Assembly (NCBI GenBank): GCA_012513605.1 | Contig: JAAZBV010000154.1 | Coordinates: forward strand, 1 to 64,000 | Origin: Desulfatiglans sp. | GTDB lineage: Bacteria; Desulfobacterota; DSM-4660; Desulfatiglandales; HGW-15 | Direction: 5' to 3' | Length of the DNA: 64,000 bases | Shown here: positions 43,954 through 53,630 of the stretch, piece by piece | Layout: each line of letters opens with the position of its first letter | Position numbering within the stretch: the stretch's first letter is position 1 | Notes under the pieces: model-generated | The model's input: only the letters and a program-made list of their open reading frames with translations | Database searches by the model: none | Told to the model about the DNA's origin: nothing | Position numbers and translations under genes: made by a program

Positions 43954-46629
43954 TTATTTCCTCCCTTCAACCCAGGCGTCAAACCTAAGACCTGAATCCG
44001 GATCATATTCTCTGTTGAAGGCATCAGGGTAATCGTTCATCCATTTACCCATCTGCTCAGGAGTAACCTTTTCGATGTTCACCAGAAAACCGCTTGTGGC
44101 CTGGCCTGCGCAGTTCTTTGAAGTAAGCCCTGCAGGTGTAACACAATTGATGGCGCCTCCTCTGTCTAGTTTACCCGGGATAATTGCATCAGCTCTTGCG
44201 CCATGGTCTACCGAAACAACCCCTGGCATTACCCTCTCAAAAACCCTGGCGCCGCAAAGTACAGCGCCTCTTTCGTTAAAGACCTTGACTATATCCCCGT
44301 CCTTGATCCCTCTTGCCTTGGCATCATTGGGATTGATCCAGCAGGGTTCATATTTATAACCGTCAAAACCCAGAACCTTTCCTGTATATGCCTCTCTTGT
44401 CCAGGTTATATCATCGCACTGTGCATGAACCCTCCACCTGCCATGGTTAGACATCAGAAGCAGCGGATAGAGCTTTGCCCTTTCGCTTGATATTCTCTCG
44501 TCATGGGTCTCGCTTCTTTCTATCCATTTTGGATATGGCCCGCGCTCCTTATCATCCGGGAAGTGCTTGGCTATACGCTCTGCATAGAATTCAAGCTTTC
44601 CTGATGGTGTGGGTAATGGGTTCTTCACAGGGTCCTTGTAGAAATCATAAAGACCTGCAACGTCATCTTCCCAGTCATCGGCAACAGGAAGCACGTAATA
44701 CCCCTTTTCCTCAAACTCATCATAGCTGATATAGTCGCCAAAACCCAGACCATAAAATACATCCTTGATCAGGTCAGGGACTGATCTTTTCTCTGTAACC
44801 TCATCATACATATTGAGTTTTTTGGCAATCTCGCATACCGCCTCATAATTAGATAATGCCTCGCCAATCGGCGGGATAGCCGGTTTCATGCGTACAAGGC
44901 TCTGGAAACTTTCGCCGTCCCTTACGCATGGGGAGATGTCATCTGTCTCAACAATGGTCTTAATCGGCAGGATTATATCTGCATAGAGACAGTCATTTTC
45001 GAGCCAGGGATGCTGGGCTAGAACAAATTCTATCTTGGGGCTTCTTACGGTGTCAATAACATCGTTACCGCAGTTCCAGCATGTGATACGGCATGGTGTA
45101 TCTGTCCACATCATATGGATCTCTGTACCGCCCTTCTCCTTGGGTATCGGGTATGAGTATTTTACAAACTGATCAGAGGTTGGAACCTCATGACCGCCAG
45201 TACCATAGAAATCAACCTTACCCTCATTGATGGCCTTTTCTATCATTGTCTTGGGGATCATCTGCTTGCCCCATGCGGTAGGTGTTATGCTATGCGGTTT
45301 CAACAGCCTGTCACCGTACTTTGTGCCCTTCAGACGCTCAAACATACCCATATGGCTGCCTGTCTTCTTGGAGACGATATTCCTTGGCATGCCCTGATAT
45401 GAGATCTGAGCCTGATGAACTCCTGGTTTTCCAAGACCACGCATTCCTAAGAGAACGCACTCAAGCCTTGCCGGTTCATGTGCCAGCGGGCCTCTTATCA
45501 TACCGCCGCCAAAATAGTGGCCTATGGTACAAACCTTCTTTGCCCAGTCCCTTGCAAGGGCCTTAATGGTCCATTCGGGTACGCCACACTTCTTTGACGC
45601 CCATTCAGGTGTCTTGGGTTCGCCGTCTTCTTCTCCTAAAACATATGCCTTTATCTTGTCAAAACCTACTGTGTGGGTCTTGATATACTCCTTGTCATAG
45701 GTGCCTTCCTTGACCCACATATAGATGATGGCAAGCTGCAGGGCTGCGTCTGTATTGGGCAGCACAGGTATCCACTTGTTTGCATGGATGGCAGCAGCAT
45801 AGTTCAGGTCAGGGCAGATATATATCTGCTTGATCCCGATCTCAGACCAGAACCTTACAATATTGCTCGCATACTGGCCCCTGAAGCCCCATGGTGTTGT
45901 CTCAGGGTCACCGCCCCATACCAGAAGAAGCTGGGTATGTTCAGAGATATCTTTTATTATGTTATTAGCCGGATTCATCATGCCTATAAGGCCTGAGCCC
46001 CAGACATGTTTTGATCCCCAGTACCAGCCTTCCCATGAGTCAGGGTTTCTGATCTGCTGGGTAAACCCTCCCATCTTGTCAAGCAGCAGTGATGATGAGC
46101 CGTGGGTTGCATGTACAAACATACACTCTCCGTGGCCGTCGCCCTGTATCAGGATTGTACACGGACCGTACTGTTTGTGCAGCCTTCTGATCTCTTTAGC
46201 TATGAGATCTGTAGCCTCATCCCATGATATCCTTACAAATTTGCTCTTTCCCCTGTTCTGGGTATTGCGCTCTCCATCCGGATCCCAGTCAACCCTCTTT
46301 AACGGGTATTTAATCCTGTTGGGGGAATATACGCGTTTTTTATAGGCAAGGCTGAAAGGTGACGGAAGCGCCTTGTACATGGGCTCAAGGGTCTTCCCAT
46401 TTTTGGTGATTTTCCATGGATTAAAAGTCTTGGGATCATATTTGGCATCAAAATGAAGAGGCCTTATTCTAACGATCCTGTCATTCTTAACATCAATCGC
46501 ACATGGGGCCGCGCCAAAAATTCCTCCACTCAATCCAAGAGCCTTGTATACTGTTTTATCAGCCATACTTGCAAGCGGCTCTTTTACCTTTGTTTTTTTT
46601 GTCTTTTCTTTTACTTTTCCTACCGACAT
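43954..46629 (-). CDS. Molybdopterin oxidoreductase alpha subunit 1, transhydroxylase-like
   Basis: 891 residues from ATG 46629 (GGAGG upstream). Bis-MGD fold segments include VRISWDEATDLIAKEIRRLH, LLLVWGGDPETTPWG, PDLNYAAAIHANKWIPVLPN and NHGRWRVHAQCDDITWTREA. There is no N-terminal Cys cluster motif, unlike most of the family but like transhydroxylase. His166 (GDGHGE) and the adjacent Asp197-Ser198 (NPDSWEGWYWG) match the spacing of the active-site His144, Asp174 and Mo-ligand Ser175 I recall for pyrogallol-phloroglucinol transhydroxylase. No Tat signal. The substrate is unproven; a phenolic is my inference. A charged 20-residue N-terminal extension is absent from alpha2. Confidence 0.88.
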   Translation of the reverse strand: MSVGKVKEKTKKTKVKEPLASMADKTVYKALGLSGGIFGAAPCAIDVKNDRIVRIRPLHFDAKYDPKTFNPWKITKNGKTLEPMYKALPSPFSLAYKKRVYSPNRIKYPLKRVDWDPDGERNTQNRGKSKFVRISWDEATDLIAKEIRRLHKQYGPCTILIQGDGHGECMFVHATHGSSSLLLDKMGGFTQQIRNPDSWEGWYWGSKHVWGSGLIGMMNPANNIIKDISEHTQLLLVWGGDPETTPWGFRGQYASNIVRFWSEIGIKQIYICPDLNYAAAIHANKWIPVLPNTDAALQLAIIYMWVKEGTYDKEYIKTHTVGFDKIKAYVLGEEDGEPKTPEWASKKCGVPEWTIKALARDWAKKVCTIGHYFGGGMIRGPLAHEPARLECVLLGMRGLGKPGVHQAQISYQGMPRNIVSKKTGSHMGMFERLKGTKYGDRLLKPHSITPTAWGKQMIPKTMIEKAINEGKVDFYGTGGHEVPTSDQFVKYSYPIPKEKGGTEIHMMWTDTPCRITCWNCGNDVIDTVRSPKIEFVLAQHPWLENDCLYADIILPIKTIVETDDISPCVRDGESFQSLVRMKPAIPPIGEALSNYEAVCEIAKKLNMYDEVTEKRSVPDLIKDVFYGLGFGDYISYDEFEEKGYYVLPVADDWEDDVAGLYDFYKDPVKNPLPTPSGKLEFYAERIAKHFPDDKERGPYPKWIERSETHDERISSERAKLYPLLLMSNHGRWRVHAQCDDITWTREAYTGKVLGFDGYKYEPCWINPNDAKARGIKDGDIVKVFNERGAVLCGARVFERVMPGVVSVDHGARADAIIPGKLDRGGAINCVTPAGLTSKNCAGQATSGFLVNIEKVTPEQMGKWMNDYPDAFNREYDPDSGLRFDAWVEGRK

Positions 46630-46686
46630 AGATCCTCCGTTAAAATTATTAATTCCAGACTCCCTTTTAAAGGTTGACTATAGCCT

Positions 46687-46712
46687 AAATATTATTACCG
46701 AAAGTAATATTT
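46687..46712. promoter_or_regulatory. Candidate operator upstream of alpha1
   Basis: AAATATTA-N10-TAATATTT is a perfect 8-base inverted repeat located 58 bases upstream of the alpha1 start, a spacing suited to promoter control. No matching site was seen upstream of alpha2. Confidence 0.35.
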
Positions 46713-46782
46713 AAAGCGAAACCATAACCAACAAACCCTATAGGGTACTGACATGCCAAAATCATAACCCTGTACATTTTTT

Positions 46783-47592
46783 TTATTTTAACGCTATATC
46801 ACCAAGATTCCTGTCAATATCCGTGCATATAGAATCAATAGTTACTGATTTCTTTCCCTTTTCAATCTTTAGATTAAACTTGCGATTATCCGATAGCCCC
46901 CTGAACCAGAAATCACCCCATGCATTGGTTTCAGCAGCTAACGTCTCCTTGCTTTGGCAGTCAGTAAGAGTACATATAGCGCCGGTGATAACTTCCTTTT
47001 CCTTTGGATCATAGAGTGTGCCTGCAACCCATTTTTTGGGTGTATTAAGATAATAAACCCTTGTCTTGAGTTTAACTTCGGGTTTAATCGGCTCGGCCTT
47101 TGTTATGTATTTTTTAAGATCCTTTTCTTCACCGAATCTGAGAGCATCAGTGGGGCAGTTATCAACACACCTTGGAACCTCCCATCCATCATCAAGGAGA
47201 TGGGCGCACCCTGTGCATTTCTGCGCAATATTAAGACCATTGTTCATGAATATGGCATCATATGGGCAGACATCCATGCAGAGCTTGCAGCCTGTGCATT
47301 TTTCAGGGTCAATAATAACAAGGCCATCTTCTCTCTTATAGATTGCATCTGCTTTGCATGCCTTCATGCAGGGGGCATCAGCGCAGTGCATGCAGAGCAT
47401 GGGTACATAGGTTACCATAACCTTGGGCACGGTTCCCCTTACTGTCTCTTTTATTCCAAGCCAGAAATGGCCCGTATCGGGCTGAGGTTTTGCATAGGGA
47501 GTCCAGTCATTGCCAACATGCTCATCCTTGCAGGCTATCTGGCAGGCATAACAGCCGTTACATACTGAAAGATCAATAACAAATGCCTTCAT
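46783..47592 (-). CDS. Molybdoenzyme iron-sulfur beta subunit 2 (transhydroxylase-like)
   Basis: 269 residues from ATG 47592, whose A is the last base of the alpha2 stop (TAATG overlap); GGAGGAG lies just upstream. A longer frame from 47628 is rejected. Four Cys motifs match beta1: CNGCYACQIACKDEH, CMHCADAPCMKACKADA, CTGCKLCMDVCPYDA and CTGCAHLLDDGW...CVDNCPTDA. The C-terminal beta domain (WVAGTLYDPKEKEVITGAIC, WGDFWFRGLSDNRKFNLKIE) is more diverged from beta1 than the fragment at 41629-41790 is. No terminator was found before alpha1, so read-through from this pair into alpha1-beta1 is possible. Confidence 0.88.
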   Translation of the reverse strand: MKAFVIDLSVCNGCYACQIACKDEHVGNDWTPYAKPQPDTGHFWLGIKETVRGTVPKVMVTYVPMLCMHCADAPCMKACKADAIYKREDGLVIIDPEKCTGCKLCMDVCPYDAIFMNNGLNIAQKCTGCAHLLDDGWEVPRCVDNCPTDALRFGEEKDLKKYITKAEPIKPEVKLKTRVYYLNTPKKWVAGTLYDPKEKEVITGAICTLTDCQSKETLAAETNAWGDFWFRGLSDNRKFNLKIEKGKKSVTIDSICTDIDRNLGDIALK

Positions 47593-50204
47593 TATTTTTC
47601 TCCTCCCTCTAACCATGCGTTTACACAAAGTCCGGATGCAGGGTCATACTCCCTTTCAAACGCCTCCGGGTAGTCTCTTCTCCACTGGTCCATCTCCTCC
47701 ATGCTCAACCTTTCCACCTGTACCAGATAGGCGGTTGTGGCCTGGCCCACTGCATTTCTGGAGGATGTGCCTGAACCGGATATGGTGTTGATTGCACCGC
47801 CTCTGTCTATTTCACCTACCTTGATCATGTCGACCCTTGCGCCGTGATCCATGTATGCCACATTGGGCCTAATCCTCTCTGTAACATAGGCGCCCGCAAG
47901 CACAATGCCCCTTTCGTTAAACACCTTGACTATATCACCATGTTTTATCCCCCGCTTTTCTGCCTCTGAGGTGTGTATCCAGCAGGGTTCATACATGTAG
48001 CCGTCCCAGCCCCTGATCTTGCATGTAGGCGCCTCACGTGTCCAGGAAATATCATCCGCCTGTGCATGCACCCTCCACCTGCCGTGATTACTCATGAGGA
48101 TGAGCGGGAACATCTTGGCCCGTTCGCTTGATAATCTTTCATCATGGGTGGGCCCCTTTTCAATCCATTTTGGCACAGGGGGCCTCTCCTTGTCATGGGG
48201 GAAATTCTTTGCAAGGGCCTCTGAATAGAACTCAAGCTTTCCTGTTGGCGTTGGCAGCGGATTCTTCTCAGGGTCATCATAGAATTTCCTTAGCCCCGGG
48301 GAGTCATCCTCCCAGTCATCAGCCACATTGTAGAGGTAATAGCCCTTTTCCCTGAACTCCTTCCATGTGGTGAGTTTATCCAGGCGCATGTTTGCAAACA
48401 TCTCCATTTTCAGGTCTTCATCTGTCTTGCCGCCTGTCATGGCCTTTTCCATACCGAGCTTCTTTGCCACCTCAAGAACCACCTCATAGTTGCTCTTGGA
48501 TTCCCCCACAGGTTCTATGGCCTGATCACACAGTGCAACATTGGGTATGGATGTGCCGCCCCTGATGCTCGATACTATATCGCTTACCTCCATATGTGTA
48601 TTTGAGGGAAGGATAATATCCGAAAAGAGGGTATCATTTTCCATCCAGGGGTGCTGTGTTACCACACATTCTATCTTCGGATTTCTTAGTGCAAGCTCTG
48701 TTGCATTTCCGTTGTTCCAGCAGGTAGTGCGGCACGGGGTGTCAGACCATATCATATGGATCTCTGTGCCCCCCTCCTTTTTTGGAATAGGATATACATA
48801 CTTCTTGAACTGATCCTTTGTATCCACCTCTATGGCGCCTGAGCCGTAGAACGTCATTGGCTCACTGGCCTCGATCGCATCATGTATATATGTCTTTGGA
48901 ATAAGCTGTTTCTGCCATGCGTTGATGGTTGTTAAGCTTGGAGTTCTTAACCTGTCCGCAAGGTCAGGGTTCCAGAAGAATGTGCCCGAAAGCCCGTTTG
49001 ACCTTGGAAGCCCAAAATAGGTGATCTGATGATGATGCCTGCCTGGCCCGCCAAGGCCCTGCATGCCTAAGAGACATACCTCAAGACGTCCGGGCTCGTG
49101 GCTGAATGGCCCCCTTACGTAGCCACCCCCAAAATAGTGGGCAATGGATGTAACCTTTTTGGCAAACTGTCTTGCCAGGGCCTTGATCGTCCATTCAGAC
49201 ACACCGCATTTTTTAGATGCCCATTCTGGTGTCTTGGGTACATCATCCTCTTCTTCGCCCATAACATATGCCTTGAACTTATCAAAACCTATTACATGGG
49301 TCTTTACATATTCCTTGTTGTAGGTGCCTTCCTTTATCCAGGTGTAAGCGATTGCGAGCTGAAGAGCGGCATCTGTATTAGGTAAAACAGGTATCCATTT
49401 ATCAGCGTGAACTGCACATCCATAGTTAACATCAGGGCATATATAGACCTGCTCTATGCCGGCCTCTTTCCAGAAATAGGTGAGGCGGCTTGGCATCTGC
49501 CCTGTAAAACCCCATGGTGTGGTCTCAGGATCACAGCCCCAGAAGAGCACCATCTCAGCATGTTCTGTCGTATCCTTTACAATATTTCCAGCCGGGAACA
49601 TACCACCCTGAATACCCTGGCCCCATACATGTTTACTGCCCCAGTACCAGCCTTCCCATGAATCAGGGTTTCTTACCTGCTGTGTAAAGCCGCCCATTTT
49701 GTCAAGGAGGGAGCCTGAATGGCCGTGAGGGGTATGTATGGTCATGCACTCGCCGTGGCCATCTCCCTGAACCAGTATCCCGTAAGGACCGTACTGTTTA
49801 TGAATCCTCTTTATCTCTTTAGCCAGGATATCGGTTGCCTCATCCCATGATATCCTTACATATTTGCTTTTTCCCCTGTTCTGGGGGTTGCGTTCACCAT
49901 CAGGGTCCCAGTCCACCCTTTTCATGGGGAATTTGATTCTGTTTGGAGAGTATACGCGTTTTTTATAGGCAAGGGAAAATGGCCCGGGAAGTGATTTCCA
50001 TGGCTGTTCAAAGACTTTTCCGTTCCTTTCCATCTTCCATGTCTTAATATCCTCTTTTTTATATTTCCAGTCGTAATGGAAGGGCCTGACTCTAACGATC
50101 TTGCCATCCTTGACATCAACCACTCCCTCACTACTGCCCCCTAGAAGCCCGCCCAGACCCAGAGCCCTTATAACTGTTTTATCTTTAGTCTTCCGGGACG
50201 CCAT
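47592..50204 (-). CDS. Molybdopterin oxidoreductase alpha subunit 2, transhydroxylase-like
   Basis: 870 residues from ATG 50204 behind AGGAGG. It is a full-length paralogue of alpha1. Shared landmarks are YVRISWDEATDILAKEIKRI, GDGHGE (His150), NPDSWEGWYWG (Asp181-Ser182), VLFWGCDPETTPWGF and NHGRWRVHAQADDISWTREA. It too lacks an N-terminal Fe-S motif and a Tat signal. It differs from alpha1 in segments that line the channel region, for example GLPRSNGLSGTFFWNPDLAD versus alpha1 GMPRNIVSKKTGSHMG, so the two may act on different substrates (inference). Confidence 0.88.
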   Translation of the reverse strand: MASRKTKDKTVIRALGLGGLLGGSSEGVVDVKDGKIVRVRPFHYDWKYKKEDIKTWKMERNGKVFEQPWKSLPGPFSLAYKKRVYSPNRIKFPMKRVDWDPDGERNPQNRGKSKYVRISWDEATDILAKEIKRIHKQYGPYGILVQGDGHGECMTIHTPHGHSGSLLDKMGGFTQQVRNPDSWEGWYWGSKHVWGQGIQGGMFPAGNIVKDTTEHAEMVLFWGCDPETTPWGFTGQMPSRLTYFWKEAGIEQVYICPDVNYGCAVHADKWIPVLPNTDAALQLAIAYTWIKEGTYNKEYVKTHVIGFDKFKAYVMGEEEDDVPKTPEWASKKCGVSEWTIKALARQFAKKVTSIAHYFGGGYVRGPFSHEPGRLEVCLLGMQGLGGPGRHHHQITYFGLPRSNGLSGTFFWNPDLADRLRTPSLTTINAWQKQLIPKTYIHDAIEASEPMTFYGSGAIEVDTKDQFKKYVYPIPKKEGGTEIHMIWSDTPCRTTCWNNGNATELALRNPKIECVVTQHPWMENDTLFSDIILPSNTHMEVSDIVSSIRGGTSIPNVALCDQAIEPVGESKSNYEVVLEVAKKLGMEKAMTGGKTDEDLKMEMFANMRLDKLTTWKEFREKGYYLYNVADDWEDDSPGLRKFYDDPEKNPLPTPTGKLEFYSEALAKNFPHDKERPPVPKWIEKGPTHDERLSSERAKMFPLILMSNHGRWRVHAQADDISWTREAPTCKIRGWDGYMYEPCWIHTSEAEKRGIKHGDIVKVFNERGIVLAGAYVTERIRPNVAYMDHGARVDMIKVGEIDRGGAINTISGSGTSSRNAVGQATTAYLVQVERLSMEEMDQWRRDYPEAFEREYDPASGLCVNAWLEGGEK

Positions 50205-50309
50205 AGAAACCTCCTTAATATAGTTGTTATTTTAAGACATGTTCTATCTATACTACTAAAACAATATATTTTGCAACTACACTTTTAGACAGAAACTGGT
50301 TCTTTTATC

Positions 50310-50354
50310 AAAAAAACCCTGTCCTGTTCGAAAATATGGCGAACAGGAACAGAG
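50310..50354 (-). terminator. Rho-independent terminator of the PsrABC-like operon
   Basis: On the minus strand CTGTTCCTGTTCG, 9-base loop, CGAACAGGACAGGG, then TTTTTTT. An outer pair (CTGGTTCTT at 50297, AAGAACCAG at 50367) could extend it. It separates this operon from alpha2-beta2. Confidence 0.9.
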
Positions 50355-50390
50355 TTCTTAAAAAAGAAGAACCAGTATTTTTACCTTTGA

Positions 50391-52613
50391 CTAATCCTTT
50401 TCTGTAAGGGCAGTTCTCCCCCCACCCAATTGCTGAACAGTGCCATACTCTTCTGTCTTAAATACATTTTCCTGTAGATCATCCTCTGTACAGGGGTAGA
50501 TTTTACAGAGTAGACAGGTGAGATCCGGTGAACCGTACATGGGGTCAAGATGGTCATTGCTTGTTAACACATTCGGGTTTGATATAAAAACCCCGTGATA
50601 TGTTGTTGGCGACTCTTCCGGGTAAAAACAATTGGCTGTCGCCATAAGAACACCCTCAAGTATGCCAGGGAACACACGGCATTTCTGCCTGATCTTCCCC
50701 CTTGGGGACTCTATCCAGATCCAGTCACCATCTTTTATCCCATACTTTTTGGCTGTATTGGGATGAATCTGGGCTGTAGGATATTCCATAAAGCTCCTGA
50801 GCCAGGGGATATTCCTGTACTGGCCCAGGAAATAGAACGGCTGCCTGTAACCGCTGGTCATGATAACAGGATATTCCTTGTAAAGATCAGGGGTTGAAAT
50901 CGGGCTTTCACCAGGTTCACGATATTGAGGGAGGGGATCATAGCCCAGTTCCTCAAGCCTCTTTGATACAAACTCAAATTTGCCTGTGGCAGTGGGGAAC
51001 CCGCCCCCCTTTTTCCAGTAATCGGTTTTATACTTATAATATACCTGGTCCTTGCCCCAGCAGCCGCTTACCAGGTTTTTACTGAACTTCTTCCAGTCCA
51101 TGTTTTCGCCCTTCTTTACCTGGTATGAGAGGCACTCCTCAACGTCCTTAAACCAGTGCTGAGGGGCAATCCTTTTACCTATTTCATTGAATATCCATAT
51201 ATTGGATTTTGCCTCTCCGGGCGGCTCAACAACCTTATTATGTGCCTCAATCATAAACCTGGGGTGCATATCATAGACATCGTCCATCTCAAGCCAGTGT
51301 GCCGAAGGAAGTACGATATCGGCGGCCTGGGCCATTGGCCCCATGAGCTGTTCACAGTGCACCATGAACTCCACCTTTTCTATGGCCTTTACCACCTCAG
51401 TCGTATTTGCCATATGGACAATCTGCTGCCCACCAACACTGAACCATACCTTGATTGGCGCCTCCCCTGAAAGGATGGCCTTTACCATTGTATCAGGGTT
51501 ACATGTTCTGGCAGCGCCCATCTTGTATTTATCAATACCTATGATATGGCTTTTCATCTCATCGGTTAATGGAAGTTCAAGAAAAAAATCCTCAATAAGG
51601 CCTGTTTCCGGGAGCACCCAGCTTATCATGCTGCCGGGGCGTTCAATATTGCCGCACAGCCCCATTAAGCAGGTAATGGCCCTTAACGTGTGTCCGCAGT
51701 TTGCCTGACGCTCTAATGAGCTACCCACCTGGATACAGCCGGGTGTATCAATGGCAAACATCCTTGCTGCCTGTATGATCTTTTCCTTTGGCACCCATGT
51801 AATCTCAGAGGCGCGTTCCGGGGTCATGGGCATGACCCTCTCCTTTAGCTCCTCAAAGCCGAATGTCCACTTCTCAACAAATTCCTTGTCCCAGAGCCCT
51901 TCATTGATGATTACATTCATCATGGCAAGGGCAAGGGCACTGTCTGTGCCGGGCCTCGGTTGAAGATGGAGCGTGGCCCTTGAGGCATAGGCAGTCTGCC
52001 TGGGGTCTATAATGATAAGGTTTTTACAGTAATCAAGGGACTGTATAAACCAGTTGCACATCTCAGAGTCTGCGCTGGATATCTCAAGCTGCTTTGCCCA
52101 CATGATCTGGGTCTTGGGGAACTCTCCACCCCAGCCGTGATAATCGCAGTAGAGCCTGCCGTAGCCTGTGACAAGCCCGTAAAGCCCCAGCCTCGGGCTG
52201 TGGCATACATAACCGGGTGTTATTACATTTGCTGTGCCTATTGATCTCGCAAGCCTGTGGGTATACCGGTTATACCCTCTTCCGGTGCCCTGTGATATTG
52301 CAATGGTATGAGCCCCGAAATTCTTTATGGCATCTTTCATCTTTTCTTCAATCGTATCAAGGGCCTCATCCCATGAGATCCGCTGCCACTGCCCTGACCC
52401 CTTGGGACCTGTTCGTTTAATAGGATATTTTACACGGTACGGGTTATCAATATGTTGAATGGCTGATAAGCCCTTTGCACACATGGTGCCCCTTGTGAGT
52501 GAATCAGGGTTACCTTCAATGTGCACTATAGCACCGTCTTCGGTTGTTACCTTTACACCGCAGCCGCCGTGGCAGCTTATGCAGGTTGTATAATGTATTT
52601 TTCTTTCGCCCAT
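50391..52613 (-). CDS. Molybdopterin oxidoreductase catalytic subunit with [4Fe-4S] motif (PsrA-like CISM family)
   Basis: 740 residues; ribosome site AAGGAG. The N-terminal cluster motif is C11-x2-C14-x3-C18-x26-C45 (CISCHGGCGVKV...GTMCAKG). A Cys in the Mo-ligand position, Cys137 in TPGYVCHSPRLGLYG, fits the polysulfide/thiosulfate/arsenate reductase group. Further blocks are WAKQLEISSADSEMC, IIIDPRQTAYASRATLHLQP and SAHWLEMDDVYDMHPRFMIE. There is no Tat signal, so the enzyme is predicted to be cytoplasmic, unlike PsrA or ArrA. It is the last gene of a three-gene unit with an NrfD membrane subunit and a ferredoxin subunit. The substrate is unknown. Confidence 0.9.
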   Translation of the reverse strand: MGERKIHYTTCISCHGGCGVKVTTEDGAIVHIEGNPDSLTRGTMCAKGLSAIQHIDNPYRVKYPIKRTGPKGSGQWQRISWDEALDTIEEKMKDAIKNFGAHTIAISQGTGRGYNRYTHRLARSIGTANVITPGYVCHSPRLGLYGLVTGYGRLYCDYHGWGGEFPKTQIMWAKQLEISSADSEMCNWFIQSLDYCKNLIIIDPRQTAYASRATLHLQPRPGTDSALALAMMNVIINEGLWDKEFVEKWTFGFEELKERVMPMTPERASEITWVPKEKIIQAARMFAIDTPGCIQVGSSLERQANCGHTLRAITCLMGLCGNIERPGSMISWVLPETGLIEDFFLELPLTDEMKSHIIGIDKYKMGAARTCNPDTMVKAILSGEAPIKVWFSVGGQQIVHMANTTEVVKAIEKVEFMVHCEQLMGPMAQAADIVLPSAHWLEMDDVYDMHPRFMIEAHNKVVEPPGEAKSNIWIFNEIGKRIAPQHWFKDVEECLSYQVKKGENMDWKKFSKNLVSGCWGKDQVYYKYKTDYWKKGGGFPTATGKFEFVSKRLEELGYDPLPQYREPGESPISTPDLYKEYPVIMTSGYRQPFYFLGQYRNIPWLRSFMEYPTAQIHPNTAKKYGIKDGDWIWIESPRGKIRQKCRVFPGILEGVLMATANCFYPEESPTTYHGVFISNPNVLTSNDHLDPMYGSPDLTCLLCKIYPCTEDDLQENVFKTEEYGTVQQLGGGRTALTEKD

Positions 52614-52638
52614 TTAATTCTCCTTTATCTTTCCAGCC

Positions 52639-53613
52639 TTAGAAAACTATGCTCTTCGGCAATATGGGTTTATATATTCCCACCTTGAGGATACAGTATT
52701 TCAGCGCAAATGCGCCTGCCGTGTGTCCTATAATTGCAATAACAAGAAGTAATGTTGTTATATCTCCAGTAAACATGCTTATAAAAGATATGGCAAGCGG
52801 CATGACAATACCGAAGAAAACAATCCCAAGCCAGAAAACAACTGCCACTCTCCCTACAAGGAGCTCCCTGACAGACAATTCCGCAGTTGAAGACTGGTAT
52901 GATGCATTCATAAGATATGTCCCAAGAAGCACCGCATTTACCCCGAGCACGATCCGGCTGGCATATTCAAGGTTATGGAAATACTCAGGGCCATACACAC
53001 CAACACCTCCGGCTAAAAGCCCTATTCCCATAACAAGTGCAAGGCCGTCAGCAATACCTGCATTCAGTATCACGATGGGAAGGATGCCCGTGTTCCAGAA
53101 TGGGACACTCTTACAACAGCTCATCATGAATCCGCAGTAAATACCGGTAAGTATTACAAAGAACCCTGCTATAATCTTGAGGATAATATCTGCAGCATAT
53201 ACCATGTTATGGGCCTGACCGCTTGCAAGGAAGTCAGAGCCAAGGATGTATGATGTTATAAGCTGCAGAAAACCAAATATGCTGAAAAATACAGTAAATA
53301 CAACGCCCCTTGCTATCCATGATGTCCGCCAGGCCCCTGAAAAGGGTGGCATTGTCCTCCAGAACCTCAAGGGTTTGCCAAGATAAATAAGATGAAGAGG
53401 CAGCTTTAAAAGCATTACAATAAGATACCCTGCAAGTGCGCCCCACCAGCTATCAACAAATATTGCAATCAGGTAAAGACCTGTACCAAGGGCAGAAAAT
53501 ACCTCAGAAAGCCACACAAGGATCCCCTGTTTTTCAATCCACTCTTTCTGCTGCATGGGTTTAACCATCCACTCATGGGTTATCATCCATTGACGAGAAG
53601 TTTGATATCGCAT
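52639..53613 (-). CDS. NrfD/PsrC-type membrane quinone-interacting subunit
   Basis: 324 residues from ATG 53613 (GGAGGG four bases upstream). Eight or nine hydrophobic helices are visible, including IAIFVDSWWGALAGYLIVML, LLKLPLHLIYLGKPLRFWRT and FWLGIVFFGIVMPLAISFIS. The LxxYLGKPxRFWR segment after helix 2 is typical of NrfD proteins. It exchanges electrons with the quinone pool and hands them to the Fe-S subunit encoded just upstream (6-base plus overlap-free spacing of 17 bases). Confidence 0.93.
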   Translation of the reverse strand: MRYQTSRQWMITHEWMVKPMQQKEWIEKQGILVWLSEVFSALGTGLYLIAIFVDSWWGALAGYLIVMLLKLPLHLIYLGKPLRFWRTMPPFSGAWRTSWIARGVVFTVFFSIFGFLQLITSYILGSDFLASGQAHNMVYAADIILKIIAGFFVILTGIYCGFMMSCCKSVPFWNTGILPIVILNAGIADGLALVMGIGLLAGGVGVYGPEYFHNLEYASRIVLGVNAVLLGTYLMNASYQSSTAELSVRELLVGRVAVVFWLGIVFFGIVMPLAISFISMFTGDITTLLLVIAIIGHTAGAFALKYCILKVGIYKPILPKSIVF

Positions 53614-53630
53614 ATATCCCTCCATTATCC

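Noticed and set aside
45830-46345. 171-codon plus-strand ORF opposite alpha1
   Set aside because: Antisense shadow of a conserved molybdoenzyme gene.
46954-47568. 204-codon plus-strand ORF opposite beta2
   Set aside because: Antisense of conserved Fe-S motifs; its Cys and Phe content simply mirrors them.
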